This document shows, piece after piece, positions 53,273-62,397 of a DNA stretch of 64,000 nucleotides. The notes beneath the pieces were generated by a model. That model made no database searches. It had not been told where the DNA came from and saw only the letters and a program-made list of their open reading frames with translations. The position numbers were made by a program, and so were the translations under genes. The first letter of the stretch is position 1, and each line of letters opens with the position of its first letter. Source of the stretch: JAGTVG01 sp965365275 (GTDB lineage Bacteria > Bacteroidota > Bacteroidia > Cytophagales > Cyclobacteriaceae); assembly GCA_965365275.1 (NCBI GenBank), contig CBDUBA010000010.1:3391-67390 (forward strand), given 5' to 3'.

Positions 53273-53485
53273 ATGAAAACACAATTTTTATTTAGCCTAT
53301 GTCTGTTTTTCTTCCTTTGCGGAAGTGCATTTACCCAGAAGGTCAAAGTTGATCTGGATAAAATGATCGATTTTTCAAAATACAAAACCTATAAGTTCAT
53401 GGGTTGGCAGGAGAACATTGACTCAATCGTTAATGATTTCGACAAGAAAAGATTAAGCGGCGCTTTAATTCAGTCCTTCTTTTAG
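53273..53485 (+). pseudogene. Truncated DUF4136-type secreted protein
   Basis: This is a 70-aa frame: a signal peptide (KTQFLFSLCLFFFLCGSAFTQ) then VDLDKMIDFSKYKTYKFMGW and NDFDKKRL, which match the start of DUF4136 domains. Family members usually run to about 170-200 aa, but this frame stops at 53485, where it overlaps the 3' end of the convergent ZnuA-like gene by 21 bp. I found no continuation nearby. The most economical reading is that the gene's 3' two-thirds were lost when the neighbouring block arrived. Confidence 0.6.
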
Positions 53486-54367
53486 ATTATCTACATTTTT
53501 TGCCATAAGCGAGATAAAATCAAGCTCATTTCTATTGCCTGCGGGATTAAAAACAATCACTTTTACACCCATTCCTTCCAGTTTTTCCCTGATCTCGGGG
53601 AGCGGTTTATCTTCCCATAGCATGGCACGGGCTGAATGATGGTCCAGTTCATGCTCAAATTCCTGCCAGGATTCTTCGAAGGGCATCTGATCGGGTTCCC
53701 AGTGGTAGCTTATAATAGAGATATTATATCCCTTCGCCAGGTATTGATAAACCGGGTGGGAAGCGAATAATTCAAGGTCGTCTGTAGCCCTGGCAATCTC
53801 AGCCAACTGGCTGTCTAACTTGTTCAGTTCATCAAGAAGCTTAAGATAATTTGTATTAAAAAAGTCTTGTTCTTCCGGCATGAGGTCTGAAAAAGCCTCT
53901 TTTACAGCTTCAGCGTGTAAGGCAGCATTCTTCATATCCAGCCATGTCGTGAAAGCATACCCGGTATGACTGTGTTCTCCTTCCGGTCCATGACTGTGGA
54001 CTTCACCCTTGATTTCAATGAGGCGATCGGTGAAAGACTTTGAAGTGTTAACCTGAGTTGATGCTGGAAGGCTTACCGCCTCCGTCCATTTTTCGTAATC
54101 GGCGCCGTTCAACAGGATCAGGTCAGCATTCTGAAATTTCTCCAGGCTGGCTTCATCCGGCCGCCAGTAGGCAGGATCTCCATCAATTTCAGGGAAATAA
54201 ACCTCTATCTTATCTCTTCCAATCCTTTCTGCAAAACTGAATAATGGATAATTTACTACAGCCACTATAGGTTTCGTATCTTCTTTTTCCTGCCGGTTTG
54301 ATTTATTGTCCGTGGAACAGGAAAACAGGATCATAGAAAAGATCAGTATGATTAGAACATTTGACAT
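53465..54367 (-). CDS. ZnuA-like metal-binding lipoprotein
   Basis: The protein is about 300 aa from the ATG at 54367 (or 304 from 54379). The lipoprotein signal ends in MILFSC, lipid Cys17. The cluster-A1 metal-binding fold is indicated by VAVVNYPLFSFAERIG, YWRPDEASLEKFQNADLILL, the His-rich loop VHSHGPEGEHSHTGYAF before TWLD, and FASHPVYQYLAKGY. It should bind Zn or a similar divalent metal. Unusually, the downstream partners are an FtsX-type permease and its ATPase, not a ZnuB channel. It is the last gene of a four-gene leftward block. Confidence 0.85.
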   Translation of the reverse strand: MSNVLIILIFSMILFSCSTDNKSNRQEKEDTKPIVAVVNYPLFSFAERIGRDKIEVYFPEIDGDPAYWRPDEASLEKFQNADLILLNGADYEKWTEAVSLPASTQVNTSKSFTDRLIEIKGEVHSHGPEGEHSHTGYAFTTWLDMKNAALHAEAVKEAFSDLMPEEQDFFNTNYLKLLDELNKLDSQLAEIARATDDLELFASHPVYQYLAKGYNISIISYHWEPDQMPFEESWQEFEHELDHHSARAMLWEDKPLPEIREKLEGMGVKVIVFNPAGNRNELDFISLMAKNVDNLKEGLN

Positions 54368-54485
54368 AATACTTCTCATAATTTTTAATTTTTACTCTCT
54401 AATAATCCATAACAGTAATGAAATATATATTTTCATATTCACTGTAAATCAGGATTTCCTTATATTGAACTGAATCTCTCTTTAA

Positions 54486-55664
54486 TTATATTATAAACTT
54501 TTCTATAAATGTATTCACATAATATCCGGAAACGATATATAGAATGAATGCAAAAGTCAGGCTGGCAACAAACATAATAGCCACCTCCATGCTCAGGATC
54601 CCGGCAACTTTGAACCGGGATGACCCAATGGTCTCCAGGGTGTTGATCTCATCCTTCCGTAAACGTATAGTCAGTGTCATGATCAGTATGAAGATCAACA
54701 GGGTAGCAAATCCTACGGCAATAAAGACCCCATCAAAGATCTGTTTTATTCTGAAAATACTGTTCAGTAAATTCCGAACAACCTGTTGCGGGACGATGGC
54801 CTGGGTTCCGATCTCTCCGGATTCAAACCGGCCTCTTAAAATGGTCAGGGATTTTTCATCTTTAGGAATGAAAAGGATGGAACTTACTGGAAAGTCCTTC
54901 TGTAATCCATGAAAATGAAAACTGTCCCTGTTTTCTTCTGTGATCTCATTATACATAAAAACCTTGGCGGTAGCAGTGACCACACCATCTTTGTTTTCCA
55001 TTACCAGCGTGGGATCGGTTTCATCCCCCAGGTCCTGATGCCCATGACCGATACCCATAATGATCCACGTGTTTTTAATATCCGTAAAAATAGCCCGGTC
55101 ATCCGGTGTGTTTGTTGGATCCAGGATCCCGGTAATCTTCATTTTCAGGGGATATACACCCGCAAAATCAAAGAAACTTTCGGGGGAAGATATTATATGA
55201 TCGCCGGATTTCAGGTTAAGCTCCATCGCCACAGTATGGCCCAGGATACAATCCCCCAGGATAGCCATGTTTTTTCCTTCAGACAGGGTCATATTTCTGA
55301 ACTTCAAATAGTCCAGTGTAGTTCCAACGATCGGGTAAGACCTGGCATTGAATCCCGTCAGAACAGGTATGCAATATCCAAATCCAAGACTGTTCAGTTC
55401 ATCCACTTCCGCCATACTCACGGGTTCCAGCTTTTCATCCTGGAAGTAAAGGGAATTAATGACAAGGTCCGTTGAACTGCCTTTTTCTCCTATTATCAGT
55501 GGTGTCGAAACCGCCCTGTCCATCATGCGTACTTCACTTTCCGTGATCAGTTTCTCCAGTCCGTTTGGGATAAACACGATTATAGTAATGGAAGCCACAA
55601 GAATCAGGCTACGTATCTTATGATACCATATATATTGAAAAGCAAGGTAAAAACTATTTTTCAT
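54486..55664 (-). CDS. FtsX/LolC-type ABC transporter permease
   Basis: The protein is 392 aa. The layout is one N-terminal membrane helix (SLILVASITIIVFIPNGL), a large periplasmic domain (about 45-275) containing a His-containing stretch (MGIGHGHQDLGDE), and three C-terminal helices with RKDEINTLETIGSSRFKVAG, the FtsX coupling-loop signature. This is the four-helix type VII (MacB/Lol) class. The ATG overlaps the ATPase stop by 4 bp. The adjacent ZnuA-like lipoprotein suggests metal or lipoprotein handling. Confidence 0.88.
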   Translation of the reverse strand: MKNSFYLAFQYIWYHKIRSLILVASITIIVFIPNGLEKLITESEVRMMDRAVSTPLIIGEKGSSTDLVINSLYFQDEKLEPVSMAEVDELNSLGFGYCIPVLTGFNARSYPIVGTTLDYLKFRNMTLSEGKNMAILGDCILGHTVAMELNLKSGDHIISSPESFFDFAGVYPLKMKITGILDPTNTPDDRAIFTDIKNTWIIMGIGHGHQDLGDETDPTLVMENKDGVVTATAKVFMYNEITEENRDSFHFHGLQKDFPVSSILFIPKDEKSLTILRGRFESGEIGTQAIVPQQVVRNLLNSIFRIKQIFDGVFIAVGFATLLIFILIMTLTIRLRKDEINTLETIGSSRFKVAGILSMEVAIMFVASLTFAFILYIVSGYYVNTFIEKFII

Positions 55665-56362
55665 GATTCGGTATTCTTCTTATTTATACTCGCCTGGGTT
55701 TCCTCTTCTGACAGAAGATCGTTAAAATCAATAACCTCATTAAAATCCGGGAGCAATTCGTGATCATGTGTTACAGTGATCAGGGTGGTTTCTTCCTCTT
55801 TGCAATATCTGAAGAGCAGGTCAAGGATCTTCTTTTTGTTTTTAGGATCCAGATTCCCTGTGGGTTCGTCTGCCAGGATCAGTTCGGGTTGCGTGATCAA
55901 TGCTCGGCAGATGGCTACCCGCTGACGTTCACCCTGGGACAGGTTTTTTGGATATTTTGAAAGATATTTATGGATCCCGGCATATTCCGACAGCATATTT
56001 AATCGATTGCGGACCGGGGGATCAATCTTTAACCTGGCATTGATCCTGTAAGGGAGTATGATATTGTCATAAACAGTAAGGTAATTGATCAATTTAAAAT
56101 CCTGAAATACAAATCCTATATTACTTATTCGAAAGGCCCTTCGTTCGGCTTCACTTAGTTTATTGATTTCAAGATTCTTATAATTTATGCTTCCCTCATG
56201 CGGAACAGAGATCCCGGCAATAAGATTAAGAAGCGTCGTTTTACCCGACCCGCTAGGCCCGATCAAGGCATGTGTCTCTCCTTTCCTGAATGCCAGAGCA
56301 GCAATCTGAAGTTGAAAATCAGATTTTGGATATTTAAAATACAGGTTCCGGATGCTAATCAT
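55661..56362 (-). CDS. ABC transporter ATP-binding protein (LolD/MacB class)
   Basis: The protein is 233 aa. Walker A is GPSGSGKTTLLNLIAG (about 38-53), the Q-loop is FVFQDFKLINYLTVYDN, the ABC signature is LSQGERQRVAICRAL, Walker B is LILADEPTGNLD, and the H-loop is ITVTHD. The overall sequence is of the LolD/MacB/FtsE type and pairs with the 4-bp-overlapping FtsX permease. It powers mechanotransmission rather than classical import. Confidence 0.95.
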   Translation of the reverse strand: MISIRNLYFKYPKSDFQLQIAALAFRKGETHALIGPSGSGKTTLLNLIAGISVPHEGSINYKNLEINKLSEAERRAFRISNIGFVFQDFKLINYLTVYDNIILPYRINARLKIDPPVRNRLNMLSEYAGIHKYLSKYPKNLSQGERQRVAICRALITQPELILADEPTGNLDPKNKKKILDLLFRYCKEEETTLITVTHDHELLPDFNEVIDFNDLLSEEETQASINKKNTES

Positions 56363-56442
56363 ACTTATATAATACGTGCTTCTTCCAAAATCTCAGTGTC
56401 ATACTTTTTCCACAATCAGAATATTACATACCGTGGATGAAA

Positions 56443-57588
56443 TTATAGGCTATTCCAGTAATGACCGAATTGTAAATAAAATGCCCACTGTTCATTACCT
56501 CTTGCCACATCCATTCCCCAATACATGTTCAATAACCTGGCAAGTTTATAGCGGAAACCCGTACCTATGCTCCAGGCGGTGGTATAATCCTTAAACGCTT
56601 TTTCATCGGAAAAGGCTTTGCCAATACCGGCAAAACCTACAAGGCTCCAACGTTTAGCAAAGTCCCAGCGTTCCTCAGTTTCAAGAACAGTAACCATTTT
56701 ATCCTGATAACGCAGGGCAGGAATCCCTCTCAGGATAACATATGGCTGAGTAAAAAAAGGATAATCATCCCATATAAACCGGAAATCCGCCCTGAAACCC
56801 AGCACCAGTTTGGGGATCTTGTTAATGAAACCTGTTCCATAGGCATCCACACGACTATACTTGAAATCGCTTCCAAGCCAACTATCCTGATACATGTATT
56901 TAAGTTGCCATCGAATTCCTTTATTAGGGGTGACAGAATAATCCCGGTTGTCGAAGTAAATTATGGGTCCTATTCCTCCTAATGAAGCATCTCTTTCCGG
57001 ATTGGGTATATTGATAGGAAGGTCTGACAGGTCAAATGTAGCTTTATACTTAAAGAATAAATACCTGCCCCCAAGAAAATAACGGCTATCTTTGATCCTG
57101 AAGGCGATCTCCTGAAGAAAAAATAAACCTTCGAGATTGAATTTCAATTTAATCTCACTTTCGTTAGGAAGAGTTGCATAATATTTTAAATTCACAGAAG
57201 TATAAGCTAACGCTCCGGTATATCGTATCTTATCCATTTTCCATACTCCCGAATAAAATGCAGCTATGCCCCAGGATTTATTAAAGGTATACAAGCCCCC
57301 CAAACCGTACAATGTTGGTGCTACATGCTTTCCTTCGCTCAGGGCTTTTTCATCCTGATCTAAAAACAACAATCCCATTCCTAGGCCGTTCTCAACCGCT
57401 GGTTCTGTAATTATTGAGATCAATGGGAAAAATCCATTGTAATTCAACATCCAGTTCCCCACATCAAAGGCGTTATCCGTAGAATCTACGAACATCTCTT
57501 TCATTTTTGATTGGCCAAGACTCTGAATGGATATAAATATCAATATGGATATCAATATTCGATTAATATGGAGCGTGTTTAATCTCAT
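56443..57588 (-). CDS. Omp85-like outer-membrane barrel (surface-antigen domain)
   Basis: The protein is 381 aa. A signal peptide (ILISILIFISIQSLGQ) is followed by a barrel of the Bac_surface_Ag type with RGIPALRYQDKMVTVLETEERWDF, the strand/loop pattern of BamA/TamA-family barrels, and a C-terminal aromatic strand (WAFYLQFGHYWNSL). No POTRA domain is visible. It is the first gene of the leftward block leading into the ABC ATPase, so the block offers inner-membrane and outer-membrane parts. Confidence 0.82.
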   Translation of the reverse strand: MRLNTLHINRILISILIFISIQSLGQSKMKEMFVDSTDNAFDVGNWMLNYNGFFPLISIITEPAVENGLGMGLLFLDQDEKALSEGKHVAPTLYGLGGLYTFNKSWGIAAFYSGVWKMDKIRYTGALAYTSVNLKYYATLPNESEIKLKFNLEGLFFLQEIAFRIKDSRYFLGGRYLFFKYKATFDLSDLPINIPNPERDASLGGIGPIIYFDNRDYSVTPNKGIRWQLKYMYQDSWLGSDFKYSRVDAYGTGFINKIPKLVLGFRADFRFIWDDYPFFTQPYVILRGIPALRYQDKMVTVLETEERWDFAKRWSLVGFAGIGKAFSDEKAFKDYTTAWSIGTGFRYKLARLLNMYWGMDVARGNEQWAFYLQFGHYWNSL

Positions 57589-57906
57589 TTGTTTCCGCTA
57601 CCCAATATATGTATTCCATTTATTATATTTAACTATCAGGGATTGAATTATTTAGGAAATTTTGAAATTTTTCACCATACACCCTTGAAGAATTATAGCT
57701 ATTGGAATTTCCAGTGAAATAGAATATGTTGAGGTGGGCATGAAGAATATAGAAGACCAGCCTGAATTCTACTCAAAAGATTATAATCTGGGATGAGTTA
57801 AATGGGAATAATTAGCGAATTTATATCGCTTAATTAAAATCGTAAGATTGGTAATTTGAATTTAAGTGAACTTCCTTTTCAAGGAGATTGTAGATCCAGG
57901 ATCTTA
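57589..57906. other. Spacer between two co-directional leftward genes
   Basis: These 318 bp precede the Omp85-like gene and follow the PliI-like gene. There is no supported coding frame. A short A/T dyad (GAAATTT near 57657 and AAATTT) is present but weak. The promoter of the four-gene block should be here, but I cannot place it. Confidence 0.4.
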
Positions 57907-58950
57907 TTAATTTGCATACTCAATCACCTCATCCACTTTAAAGATCCTGGAAGTCTCCCCATCGACCAGTTTATACTGTACCTGGCGGATCCCACCAGTT
58001 GGATTACTATTTGTATCACTCTCTCTGTATATCGGGAAGCGTTGGGCAAAGGTGGTCTCGATTATAGCAAATTCATCGTGCCCCATGTATCCCTCAGAAA
58101 TATTCGGATTATCTGTTACGGGTGGAAAATAGATCTGGCTCATGGATTTTTTGTTATTGACTGAATAGCCAACCACTGATCCATAACTTCCGCTTCCTGC
58201 AGATGTAATATAAACAAGCACTTCCGGGGATCCATCGCTGTTCAGGTCTTCAATTTCTGCATTGGTAACTTGTCCGTCTATTGTATGTGCCACCAACCTG
58301 TTGTCAAGTTCTAAGCCGGATGGTTGAATGATCAAGATATTCATGGACCCTTGTTGACTTGCATGAATATCAAATGTGATACCCTGAAGTGTTAGACTTC
58401 TATTAAACCCTGATGGCTTCAACTGTTCTTCATCCAAAGGTTCTGCAAGTTTGGTATAAGTCCCGGACAGGCTGCCACCACCGGAACAGAAATACATCAG
58501 GAAATCTTCCTGTGCTTCATTTTCAGTAGTTATGCTTATTTTATCCTCCTGGCCTATGAACAGGATATTTTTACCATCAAAATTGACTTTTACAATACCT
58601 TTTTCATCCATGATTCCAATCCCTTCAAAGGTGCATGTGGGTTTTTTGCGGTCTGCCCTGGAACGGATTCTTATATATGCCTCCCGGGTACCGATTGCTT
58701 TAATGGTTACGGCTACCCAGTCATACCCTTCTTCTCTTTTTTTATATCCTTCTGACACGTAATCGCCTTCAATATCTTCAGTACCATTTGTGTCCGGTTC
58801 AGCATTTGCAAGGTCATCAGTTTCGTCGGTAGATTGGTCGCCAGGCACTTCCATTCGATCTTTGTCGTAAGTTCTCCTGGAACCGGATTGGTCACAAGCG
58901 GCCAGGAAAAACACTGCCAGGATAACAGGAAGAAGGTTTTTAATTTTCAT
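57907..58950 (-). CDS. Lipoprotein with a C-terminal PliI-like (lysozyme inhibitor) domain
   Basis: The protein is 347 aa. The lipoprotein signal ends in FFLAAC (Cys19). An acidic low-complexity stretch (about 30-65, Asp/Glu/Thr/Asn rich) leads to a middle beta domain with FEGIGIMDEKG, and a C-terminal domain (about 195-345) with IEDLNSDGSPEVLVYITSAG, GSVVGYSVNNKKSMSQIYFP and the internal aromatic FPIYRESD. The last part resembles PliI, an inhibitor of invertebrate-type lysozymes, found in envelope lipoproteins. Role in defence against host lysozyme is inferred from that resemblance. Confidence 0.6.
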   Translation of the reverse strand: MKIKNLLPVILAVFFLAACDQSGSRRTYDKDRMEVPGDQSTDETDDLANAEPDTNGTEDIEGDYVSEGYKKREEGYDWVAVTIKAIGTREAYIRIRSRADRKKPTCTFEGIGIMDEKGIVKVNFDGKNILFIGQEDKISITTENEAQEDFLMYFCSGGGSLSGTYTKLAEPLDEEQLKPSGFNRSLTLQGITFDIHASQQGSMNILIIQPSGLELDNRLVAHTIDGQVTNAEIEDLNSDGSPEVLVYITSAGSGSYGSVVGYSVNNKKSMSQIYFPPVTDNPNISEGYMGHDEFAIIETTFAQRFPIYRESDTNSNPTGGIRQVQYKLVDGETSRIFKVDEVIEYAN

Positions 58951-59149
58951 AATCTATAATTTTTTCACGTCAATAATAAAACTACCAGATTTTGATTTAG
59001 GAGGGGGGATAAAAAGTTGCCAAAATATCCCATTAGCGGAAACTTTTTAAAACCAAAATTAGGTTTGTTCAAAACATATTATTTCAACTTATGCCCACCA
59101 GGCGATTCGGGAAATTCCTTTTCACTTGTAATTCGACTTTAAAATAGTC

Positions 59150-59791
59150 TTATTGCTCAACAATCTCCAGGTTTTTGAACCATCCTTCAGAATTATTTCC
59201 GACCCAGAAGCCGAGCCGGCCTTCCTTCCTTTTGCTCAGTTGTTCAATCACCAGTGATGGTTCTTTGGCATGATTAACATATACGGATACCTGCGGATAA
59301 TTAACGACTATTGTTGCATGGAACCATTCCGTTGGTTCCGGGACTGGGTTTACAGGATTTTCATACTTCTCCGGATAATTTTCACGCAAATAATACCATG
59401 TATTCTTCGGATGTGAAATATATTGTACCGAATGTCCTTTTCTTTCCGGGCTTTTGAAGTTAAAAGGCCTGAAATAGATGGCATCAAAGGTGCTGTCATT
59501 TAAAATATGGAACGCAATGCCAACAAAACTCCGGCCTCTTTCATCAATACCTTTAATATCCACCTCGATGGTGCCGTTCTCAAATTCCAAGTCATTGTTC
59601 CATAATAATCCATCCCCTGGTTGCCCGTTAAGGTGCACCACCTCATCCTCAACGATTTCACGGTTGTGCAAGGTCCACACCCCTGGATCATTAATCTTTG
59701 ATAAATCCGGTATTTTTGATTGTGCAAAGACCGTACTAAAAGAAGCAGTAAGTAAAAGACCTGTGATTATTGTTACCAATAACTTTTTCAT
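59150..59791 (-). CDS. Secreted LamG/DUF1080-like protein
   Basis: The protein is 213 aa. The signal peptide MKKLLVTIITGLLLTASFS ends at VFAQ. The mature part looks like a concanavalin-A-like beta-sandwich: LEFENGTIEVDIKGIDERGR, FVGIAFHILNDSTFDAIYFRPF, and EGRLGFWVGNNSEGWFKNLEI. DUF1080/LamG proteins bind or degrade carbohydrate; catalytic residues are not evident, so binding is more likely. It is transcribed alone. Confidence 0.78.
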   Translation of the reverse strand: MKKLLVTIITGLLLTASFSTVFAQSKIPDLSKINDPGVWTLHNREIVEDEVVHLNGQPGDGLLWNNDLEFENGTIEVDIKGIDERGRSFVGIAFHILNDSTFDAIYFRPFNFKSPERKGHSVQYISHPKNTWYYLRENYPEKYENPVNPVPEPTEWFHATIVVNYPQVSVYVNHAKEPSLVIEQLSKRKEGRLGFWVGNNSEGWFKNLEIVEQ

Positions 59792-60092
59792 GATAGTAAA
59801 TTTTTGTTGTGGATTAATTTAATAACATCTAAGTGAAATCTTATTTCGGGATAAAGTTCTGAAATCTATTCTGATAATGTATGCACTAGTTTATATTTTT
59901 CTTCATGGCCCTTAAAAAATCTAATCTAAACAGGATCAGGGAGGCGTACCTGAGAATATGACTGGTAATAATAAGCCCTTATGGAATATGAGTCCTTGAC
60001 TGGTGGTACATTAAAAAAGTTAAATCCAATATGTATATTGAATGGAATGTGCAATTTTAGTATATTTATGTTAGCGTAAATGAGATTATACC
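59792..60092. other. Divergent spacer, nothing recognised
   Basis: These 301 bp are between the LamG-like gene and the small secreted protein. They should hold both promoters. I see TATATTTA at about 60060 as the nearest -7-like element; no RNA gene or hairpin with a T-run. Confidence 0.4.
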
Positions 60093-60470
60093 ATGTTTAA
60101 AAGTATAAGTCTTATATTACTTTTCGTAGTATCCTTCCTCCACGGATTCAGTCAGGAAGAACAAAAGAAGAAGGATGACGAGAAATCCTTCAGGGATAAT
60201 CTATTAATAATACCCTTTGATGATAATTTGATAGAGCAGGATTCTTTACAACTGAGAATTCTGCCTGAGCCATGGGAACAGGATACCACCCTGGATAAAT
60301 ACAACATGCCTATCGCCAGACCCTATTCTACGGATCCCATGCCAAACTTCATGATTGCAGAACCGGGTGTTACTTACTATATGCGTAACTCTATGGGGCC
60401 AGATCATTATACCAGGCCATTGAGTACCGATACGCTTGAGATCGATCGGCACAAATCAGATAAGAAATAA
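60093..60470 (+). CDS. Small secreted protein of unknown function
   Basis: The protein is 125 aa. The signal peptide MFKSISLILLFVVSFLHGFS is followed by a charged Lys/Glu/Asp stretch and a segment rich in Pro, Met, Tyr and Asp (PEPWEQDTTLDKYNMPIARP). No cysteines are seen after the signal, so it is not lipidated. I do not recognise a family. It lies 155 bp upstream of the antiporter gene on the same strand. Confidence 0.65.
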   Translation: MFKSISLILLFVVSFLHGFSQEEQKKKDDEKSFRDNLLIIPFDDNLIEQDSLQLRILPEPWEQDTTLDKYNMPIARPYSTDPMPNFMIAEPGVTYYMRNSMGPDHYTRPLSTDTLEIDRHKSDKK

Positions 60471-60624
60471 CGATTTTTAGTCATATTTTTCCTGCAAAGC
60501 CAATTAATCCTTTATATTGCTAACCATATCAGGATATCATCTCTAGGGTAATCCTGATCGCAGGAGTTTCTAACTCCAAATTGGTTTAATCGTTATTGAT
60601 AAACGCATATAATCATTTTATACC

Positions 60625-62229
60625 ATGGAGGAATTGATCTGGATCGGCCCCGCATTGATATTCGGATTGCTTGCAGTCAGGATAGGCTTACCGCCAATGG
60701 TGGGATACCTGATCGGTGGTTTTGTATTAAACATCTATGGGATATCTGATCCGGTATTTTTGACCAAGATTGGTAATCTGGGCGTTACTCTATTGCTTTT
60801 CACCATTGGGTTGAAACTGAATGTCAGATCCCTTTTAAAACCTTATGTATGGGCAGGAGCCAGCCTGCATATGCTCGCTGTAGTAGTAATATTTGGAATA
60901 TTAATCTTCTGGATTAGTTTTAGCGGGCTTGCTTTATTTGCTGATGTAAATTTATCAACAGCGTTTCTGATCGCTTTCGCGCTCAGTTTTTCAAGTACAG
61001 TATTTGCTGTAAAGACGCTGGAGGAAAAAGGGGAAATGGGTTCCCGCCACGGACAGGTAGCTATAGGTATCCTGATCATGCAGGACATTATTGCTGTGAT
61101 TTTCCTGGCTATGTCAACGGGCAAGATCCCTTCTGTCTGGGCACTGGGATTACTGGCATTGATACCTTTAAGGCCGGTTTTCATGAATCTAATGACCAGA
61201 GCAGGTCATGGTGAGCTTCTGATCTTATACGGATTCGGCCTGGCTTTTGGAGCCTATGCCTTATTTAATTTCCTTGGTCTGAAAGGGGATCTGGGTGCCC
61301 TGATTGTTGGCATGTTAATGGCTTCACATCCATCTGCCACCGACATGTCTAAAAGTCTGAATGGATTTAAGGAATTCTTACTTGTTGGATTTTTCCTGAG
61401 CATAGGAACGGTTGGTGACATCTCGTATATCACGATTTTAGCTGCCTTCATTCTGGCACTGGCCGTAATTATAAAGGTAGATCTTTATTTCTTGATACTT
61501 TCTGCTTTCAGATTGAGAAAAAGAACTTCTGCATTTGCTTCTTTTAACCTGGCCAATTACAGCGAATTTGGTTTGATCGTCGGATCAATAGCCTTCGCAA
61601 ATGGTTGGCTGAGCGGTGATTGGATTGTCATTATCTCACTGGCCCTGACTTTTTCTTTTATAATAGCGGCCCCGGTTAATAAACATGCAAGAAAGATATT
61701 TGGCAAACGTAAAGGCTTTCTAAGCCGTTTTGAGCGTAAAAAGCCTTTGCCGGAGGACCTGCCCATTGATTGTGGCCCAGCTAAGATCGCCATTATCGGA
61801 ATGGCCCGTCTGGGTACAGGGGCATATGATACCCTCAGGGAGAAATATGGTGATGTATTGATTGGAACGGATTCTGATCAATCGGTGGTTGAACGCCACC
61901 TGGCTGAAGGCAGAAATGTAATCCTCGCAGATGCTACCAGTGAGGATTTCTGGATAGAATCGCATGGAAATAATATGAGCGTTATTCTACTGGCTAAGAG
62001 GGAATATGAGGAGAATATCAGTATAGCACGTCTGATAAGGCAATATAAAGGTGATATACAATACATTGTTACTGTCGCTGAATACCCTGACCAGGTTGAA
62101 TCATTTATTAAAGAAGGGGTAAATGCGGTTTGGGATTTCGATACGGAAGCTGGTACCGGATTTGCTGAAGAGGTGATTTCTAAGTTAGGTAGTGAACTCG
62201 ATATTGAAACCACTAAGTTAAAAGATTAG
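60625..62229 (+). CDS. KefB-type cation:proton antiporter with TrkA-N domain
   Basis: The protein is 534 aa. The N-terminal CPA2 antiporter domain (about 1-355) has about 12 helices, with PPMVGYLIGGFVLNIYG, FTIGLKLNVRSLLKP and FALSFSSTVFAVKTLEEKGE. The C-terminal RCK/TrkA-N domain (about 385-520) has IAIIGMARLGTGAYDTL, a Rossmann nucleotide site. It likely exchanges K+ for H+ under cytosolic ligand control. No glutathione-linked KefF/KefG partner is adjacent. Confidence 0.9.
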   Translation: MEELIWIGPALIFGLLAVRIGLPPMVGYLIGGFVLNIYGISDPVFLTKIGNLGVTLLLFTIGLKLNVRSLLKPYVWAGASLHMLAVVVIFGILIFWISFSGLALFADVNLSTAFLIAFALSFSSTVFAVKTLEEKGEMGSRHGQVAIGILIMQDIIAVIFLAMSTGKIPSVWALGLLALIPLRPVFMNLMTRAGHGELLILYGFGLAFGAYALFNFLGLKGDLGALIVGMLMASHPSATDMSKSLNGFKEFLLVGFFLSIGTVGDISYITILAAFILALAVIIKVDLYFLILSAFRLRKRTSAFASFNLANYSEFGLIVGSIAFANGWLSGDWIVIISLALTFSFIIAAPVNKHARKIFGKRKGFLSRFERKKPLPEDLPIDCGPAKIAIIGMARLGTGAYDTLREKYGDVLIGTDSDQSVVERHLAEGRNVILADATSEDFWIESHGNNMSVILLAKREYEENISIARLIRQYKGDIQYIVTVAEYPDQVESFIKEGVNAVWDFDTEAGTGFAEEVISKLGSELDIETTKLKD

Positions 62230-62397
62230 AAATTATCTACATTTACTTAAATTAAATATATTATCACTATTGATAAAAGATAACTTCTTCTCCCCCTTTT
62301 GATGGATTCAATTTCTTATATCTGGGTCTTATCATCTATTTGAACCTCTCTGATTAGGTTCTTTGCTTGTAAAAGGATGAAATAAAAACTATAATTG

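Noticed and set aside
54909..55475. 188-codon open frame antisense to the FtsX permease
   Set aside because: It lies wholly inside a well-supported gene, its translation has no recognisable domain, and its composition is that of a shadow frame.
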